The position numbers and the translations under genes are program-made. Positions 14,037-16,343 of a stretch of 16,343 nucleotides of DNA are shown piece by piece; positions within the stretch are counted from its first letter, which is position 1; each line of letters opens with the position of its first letter. This stretch comes from Spirochaetia bacterium. GTDB taxonomy: Bacteria > Spirochaetota > Spirochaetia > Treponematales > Rectinemataceae. A model generated the notes under the pieces. It saw nothing but the letters and a program-made list of their open reading frames with translations, had not been told where the DNA came from and made no database searches. The stretch spans positions 1 to 16,343 of the forward strand of contig JAJTBL010000009.1 of the NCBI GenBank assembly GCA_021286925.1, read 5' to 3'.

Positions 14037-14723
14037 ATGAATTCCGAACTTTCCAAAAACAAAATTGAGCACGCCACCCCAGCTTTCATTTTTCTTTCAG
14101 TTCTCTATGGGGCTCTGCTGATCATTTCGAATATCACCGTTGTAAAACTGGTAAAAGTCGGTCCCTTTCTCCTGACCGCCGCCTTTTTCACCTATCCGCT
14201 CGTCTATGTCCTCTCCGATATCATGACTGAAATTTACGGATATCGCCTTTCCATAAAAGCCATCTGGGCAAATTTTGCGGCTCAGGCCCTCATGTCCATA
14301 GTATTCGCCTTTACCCTCTCGCTGAATGGCACCGATCCGGACATCCAGAACGCGATGGCAACCCTCTTTTCCACCACCTGGCGAATCGTCCTTGGCTCCC
14401 TGACAGCCTACTTCATCGGTGACTGGCTCAACTCCTATATTCTTTCTCGAATGAAAGTTGCCCAGAAAGGGAAAAATTTCTTCCTCCGGGCTATGGCCTC
14501 GAGCCTCCCGGCCCACTTTATCGACACGGCCCTCTTCAACCTCATAGCCTTTGGCGGCGTTTGGACCAGCGGCGACATTCTCAGAAACACCCTTTCCGAA
14601 TCTTCGCTCGCCTCAGTCTACGAGTTTCTCGTTTTCCCGCTGACCTTCATCGTTGTGCGATATTGGAAAAAGCTCGAAAAAATCGATGTCATCGATGAGG
14701 GAATCAAGTATAGCTTGTTCTGA
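14037..14723 (+). CDS. Queuosine precursor transporter, YhhQ/QPTR family
   Basis: Integral membrane protein of 228 residues with about six hydrophobic segments. It is recognised by the family's early ISNITVVKLV and the PLVYVLSDIMTEIYGYR segment, plus the later SSLPAHFIDTALFNLIAFGG. YhhQ-family proteins import queuosine precursors (preQ0, preQ1 or queuine) for modification of G34 in tRNA. The start is ATG with GAGG six bases upstream. It is transcribed from its own promoter, separate from the ClC gene before it. No queuosine biosynthesis genes are in the window, so salvage versus partial synthesis cannot be judged. Confidence 0.88.
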   Translation: MNSELSKNKIEHATPAFIFLSVLYGALLIISNITVVKLVKVGPFLLTAAFFTYPLVYVLSDIMTEIYGYRLSIKAIWANFAAQALMSIVFAFTLSLNGTDPDIQNAMATLFSTTWRIVLGSLTAYFIGDWLNSYILSRMKVAQKGKNFFLRAMASSLPAHFIDTALFNLIAFGGVWTSGDILRNTLSESSLASVYEFLVFPLTFIVVRYWKKLEKIDVIDEGIKYSLF

Positions 14724-14776
14724 AGCAGAGGAGCCGGTTGTAAAAAGAAAATAAAAGTTGCGCAATATGATTGTTT

Positions 14777-14789
14777 ACACAAAATGTGT
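14777..14789. repeat. Small perfect inverted repeat between converging genes
   Basis: ACACA-AAA-TGTGT, a five-base inverted repeat, lies just past the end of the transporter gene; its last base touches the stop end of the minus-strand 66-residue ORF. No T run follows on either strand, so it is not a standard terminator. It could be an operator or chance. Confidence 0.25.
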
Positions 14790-14989
14790 TATAGGCTTAA
14801 ACTGAGCAGATCTTCTTCATCGATAATCTTCTTTGCAATGATCCCGGCCTTAGCCGCTGTCGGCGCATCGGTCGAGCGGGTCAGGAACGTTTCACCATTG
14901 TAGAGAAAGCGAATGTAGAATTTTTTTTTGCTGCCCCATACCACGCGCGAGAAGACGCGAAAATCGATTCCTTCCTGCTTGCGCTTCAT
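14789..14989 (-). CDS. Small ORF resembling the N-terminal domain of tyrosine integrases (possible remnant)
   Basis: A 66-residue basic protein. The stretch FYIRFLYNGETFLTRSTD followed by an alanine- and lysine-rich helix (APTAAKAGIIAKKIIDEED) resembles the N-terminal arm-binding region of phage-type tyrosine recombinases. No SAM-like core-binding or catalytic domain follows: the frame stops and continues with no recognisable integrase sequence. The ATG has a strong AGGAGGT eight bases upstream, so it may still be translated. It lies 80 bases downstream of tRNA-Arg on the same strand, the usual place for an integrase of a tRNA-integrated element, and no terminator separates the two. Alternatives are a small DNA-binding protein of its own or an unrelated hypothetical protein. 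Confidence 0.5.
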   Translation of the reverse strand: MKRKQEGIDFRVFSRVVWGSKKKFYIRFLYNGETFLTRSTDAPTAAKAGIIAKKIIDEEDLLSLSL

Positions 14990-15010
14990 AATTGTTGACC
15001 TCCTGAATCT

Positions 15011-15032
15011 GGTAACAGTCCCATGGTAACAG
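15011..15032. repeat. Two direct repeats GGTAACAG, 14-base period
   Basis: Identical copies at 15011-15018 and 15025-15032 are separated by six bases, between the tRNA-Arg 3' end and the integrase-like ORF. They could be protein-binding sites (integrase arm-type or operator). Two eight-base copies alone are weak evidence. Confidence 0.4.
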
Positions 15033-15069
15033 GAGCATTTTACAAGCCTTGCATTTATGTAATTCTTTA

Positions 15070-15143
15070 TGGCCCAGGGCCGATTCGAACGGCCGACCTG
15101 CTGCTTAGGAGGCAGCCGCTCTATCCATCTGAGCTACTGGGTC
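15070..15143 (-). tRNA. tRNA-Arg (anticodon CCT)
   Basis: A 74-base cloverleaf on the minus strand. The acceptor GACCCAG pairs with CTGGGCC except for an A-C mismatch at the second pair. The D arm is GCTC/GAGC with loop AGATGGATA. The anticodon stem GCTGC/GCAGC is perfect and the loop CTCCTAA has anticodon CCT, reading AGG. The variable loop is AGGTC, and the T arm GGCCG-TTCGAAT-CGGCC is perfect. The discriminator is A and no CCA is encoded. Apart from the mismatch it looks functional, and it has a good promoter. Confidence 0.93.
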
Positions 15144-15187
15144 AGGCGGCAGAAGCGCAGTCGTGTGACGCGCAAAAACCTTTCGCG

Positions 15188-15216
15188 AGAATATAGCAAA
15201 GCGGAAATTCTGTCAA
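15188..15216 (-). promoter_or_regulatory. Predicted promoter of tRNA-Arg
   Basis: On the minus strand a perfect TTGACA (15211-15216) is followed 17 bases later by TATTCT (15188-15193); an overlapping TATATT gives a 15-base spacer. The -10 lies about 45 bases before the mature tRNA, leaving a 5' leader to be removed by RNase P. Confidence 0.65.
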
Positions 15217-15309
15217 CGCGGAGAATCGGGATTTCTCAGGGCGGGACCTTGCAGGAAGGGCAGCTTCTTCATGGAGCCGGGACCTACCCAACAATCCGAA
15301 ACCCGCATG

Positions 15310-15338
15310 TTGACCTTGCCGGCATGCCGATATATGCT
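15310..15338 (+). promoter_or_regulatory. Candidate promoter of the symporter gene
   Basis: TTGACC (15310-15315) and TATGCT (15333-15338) are separated by 17 bases; an overlapping TATATG gives 15. The predicted start near 15345 falls within a few bases of the ATG at 15348, implying a leaderless or nearly leaderless transcript. The rest of the 15144-15347 gap holds only the divergent tRNA-Arg promoter. Confidence 0.4.
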
Positions 15339-15347
15339 CAGGCAAGG

Positions 15348-16343
15348 ATGAAACTCTGGTTTAAATATCTGCTCGGTATCATTTTTGGATTGGCGCTGTA
15401 TGCCGTCGTGCCTCGACCTTTGCTGGAATCAGGCGGTTTGTTCGCCGTTCTGGCTGAAACCGCGGCCAGAATCGGATTCTACTGCGTCGGAGCCTATCTT
15501 TTTTCCGCTTTGGTGGTCGCGATCCCCAAATTATTTGAGGAAAAGCGTTTCTGGCGCCTTTTCCTGAAAGGCGCGCTTTTCTATCTTGCCAGTCTTTTTG
15601 CCGCAAGCGGGCTTGGTATTCTGGCTTCCATGCTTTTTCTGCCGCTCAGGATACCGTTTTCCATGGAAACTCAAACATCCTACATTCCCGTGCCAGCCAA
15701 TCTTCAGTTCAGCATCTTTCCGATGAATCTTGTTTCTCTCGCCGTCAATGCCCATGAGTATCTCCTGCCGCTCATGGTTTTTGCCTTCGTGTTGGGATTG
15801 GCGATTGCCCATGATCCGATGGCGGCCCGTCCCGTGTATCTCTTTTTTGATTCGCTCTCGAGAATATTCCATAATATCAACACATTTATCATCGAATTGC
15901 TGCCTGTTCTGCTGATCCCCATGACGGCTCGTGCGTTATTCGATATCGAAAAGCCGCTGAGCCTCACAACATTCGGATCCTTTGTGACAGTCCTCGCGCT
16001 CTGCACAGGATTCTTTCTGTTTATTGTCATACCGGCGGCTTTCTACTTTTTAAGCGGGAAACAGAATCCGCTGAAATCAGGCTATGCTATTTTGGGCGCT
16101 GCCCTTGCATCGCTGATTTCCGGCAACATGCGGTTTTCTCTGGGAACGACCATCTACCATGTCCGGGAGAATTTTGGTGTAAAGCGGCGGTACAACGCGC
16201 TTTTCTTCACGGAAGGCATTTTTTTCGGCAGGGCGGGAACCGCCTTTGTTTCAGCTGTTTCTTTCGCAGCGATACTGTCATCGTATTCCCGTCTCGGTAT
16301 TCCAGCGGAAACTGCGCTCTGGCTCCTCATCTTCATTCCCATC
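15348..16343 (+). CDS. Divergent SDF/DAACS-type cation symporter (partial, runs off the window)
   Basis: An open frame of 332 codons with no stop reaches the window edge, so the C-terminus is missing. The protein is very hydrophobic with about seven or more membrane segments. The late region NMRFSLGTTIYHVRENFGVK followed by EGIFFGRAGTAFVSAV follows the layout of the dicarboxylate/amino acid:cation symporter family, where a serine-rich hairpin precedes GATINMDGTA. Here the hallmark NMDG is not kept, so substrate and ion coupling may differ. I chose ATG 15348, with AGG five bases upstream; an in-frame ATG at 15324 adds eight residues but would precede the predicted transcript start. The family call is by pattern and moderate; the gene itself is secure. 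Confidence 0.62.
   Translation, partial: MKLWFKYLLGIIFGLALYAVVPRPLLESGGLFAVLAETAARIGFYCVGAYLFSALVVAIPKLFEEKRFWRLFLKGALFYLASLFAASGLGILASMLFLPLRIPFSMETQTSYIPVPANLQFSIFPMNLVSLAVNAHEYLLPLMVFAFVLGLAIAHDPMAARPVYLFFDSLSRIFHNINTFIIELLPVLLIPMTARALFDIEKPLSLTTFGSFVTVLALCTGFFLFIVIPAAFYFLSGKQNPLKSGYAILGAALASLISGNMRFSLGTTIYHVRENFGVKRRYNALFFTEGIFFGRAGTAFVSAVSFAAILSSYSRLGIPAETALWLLIFIPI

Noticed and set aside
15142..15345. Minus-strand frame of 67 codons upstream of tRNA-Arg
   Set aside because: It overlaps the tRNA-Arg promoter, has no SD and looks like random coding.
1..16343. CRISPR array, insertion sequence or defence system
   Set aside because: No regularly spaced repeats, transposase or known defence gene was seen on either strand.

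Overview
The window reads as an ordinary bacterial chromosome segment with moderate GC, short intergenic gaps and sigma70-like promoters. Gene content and protein style fit a spirochaete (Spirochaetota): a PcnB-type poly(A) polymerase, a lipA-linked lipoate ligase, a 5TM-LYT kinase, an Rcp1-like regulator, and tRNA genes without encoded CCA. That placement comes from family recognition only and is moderate at best. No phage module, insertion sequence or CRISPR array was seen.

Left part (1-4900). Two minus-strand genes come first: a PcnB-type poly(A) polymerase and an alpha/beta serine hydrolase. The plus-strand pair tsaE-tsaB follows (N6-threonylcarbamoyl-adenosine, t6A, tRNA modification; 4-nt overlap). 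Convergent to it is a two-gene minus-strand operon, also joined by a 4-nt overlap: an unrecognised 84-residue protein and a YghO-like GNAT-fold protein, with a good promoter.

Middle (4900-7840). A tRNA-Met(CAT) gene with its own promoter and terminator precedes a tightly packed lipoate operon. This holds lipA (lipoyl synthase), a 97-residue lipoate-ligase accessory domain (LplB type), the ligase catalytic domain (LplA type) and a zinc-ribbon methyltransferase. Successive genes overlap by 4, 11 and 19 nt. The ligase is therefore bipartite: two genes encode what E. coli LplA carries in one chain.

Right part (7840-13940). A second packed cluster encodes signalling: a membrane 5TM-LYT/PAS histidine kinase, a single-domain Rcp1-like receiver, a REC-PAS-GAF-HD-GYP protein (predicted c-di-GMP phosphodiesterase) and a ClC-type H+/Cl- exchanger with a probable C-terminal RCK_C/TrkA-C-like domain. 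The gaps are 1 nt or less up to the HD-GYP gene, and the ClC gene starts at its 3' end. The layout suggests a phosphorelay that controls c-di-GMP and perhaps an ion exchanger.

End (13940-16343). A queuosine-precursor transporter (YhhQ/QPTR family) with its own promoter is followed by a 66-residue minus-strand ORF resembling an integrase N-terminal arm domain. That ORF lies directly downstream of a minus-strand tRNA-Arg(CCT) gene, possibly the scar of an integrated element. The window closes inside a divergent SDF-type symporter gene that runs off the edge.

The most notable points are the split lipoate ligase, the kinase/regulator/HD-GYP/ClC cluster, the tRNA-Arg acceptor mismatch beside an integrase-like remnant, and several unusual translation starts (tsaE, lipA, symporter).
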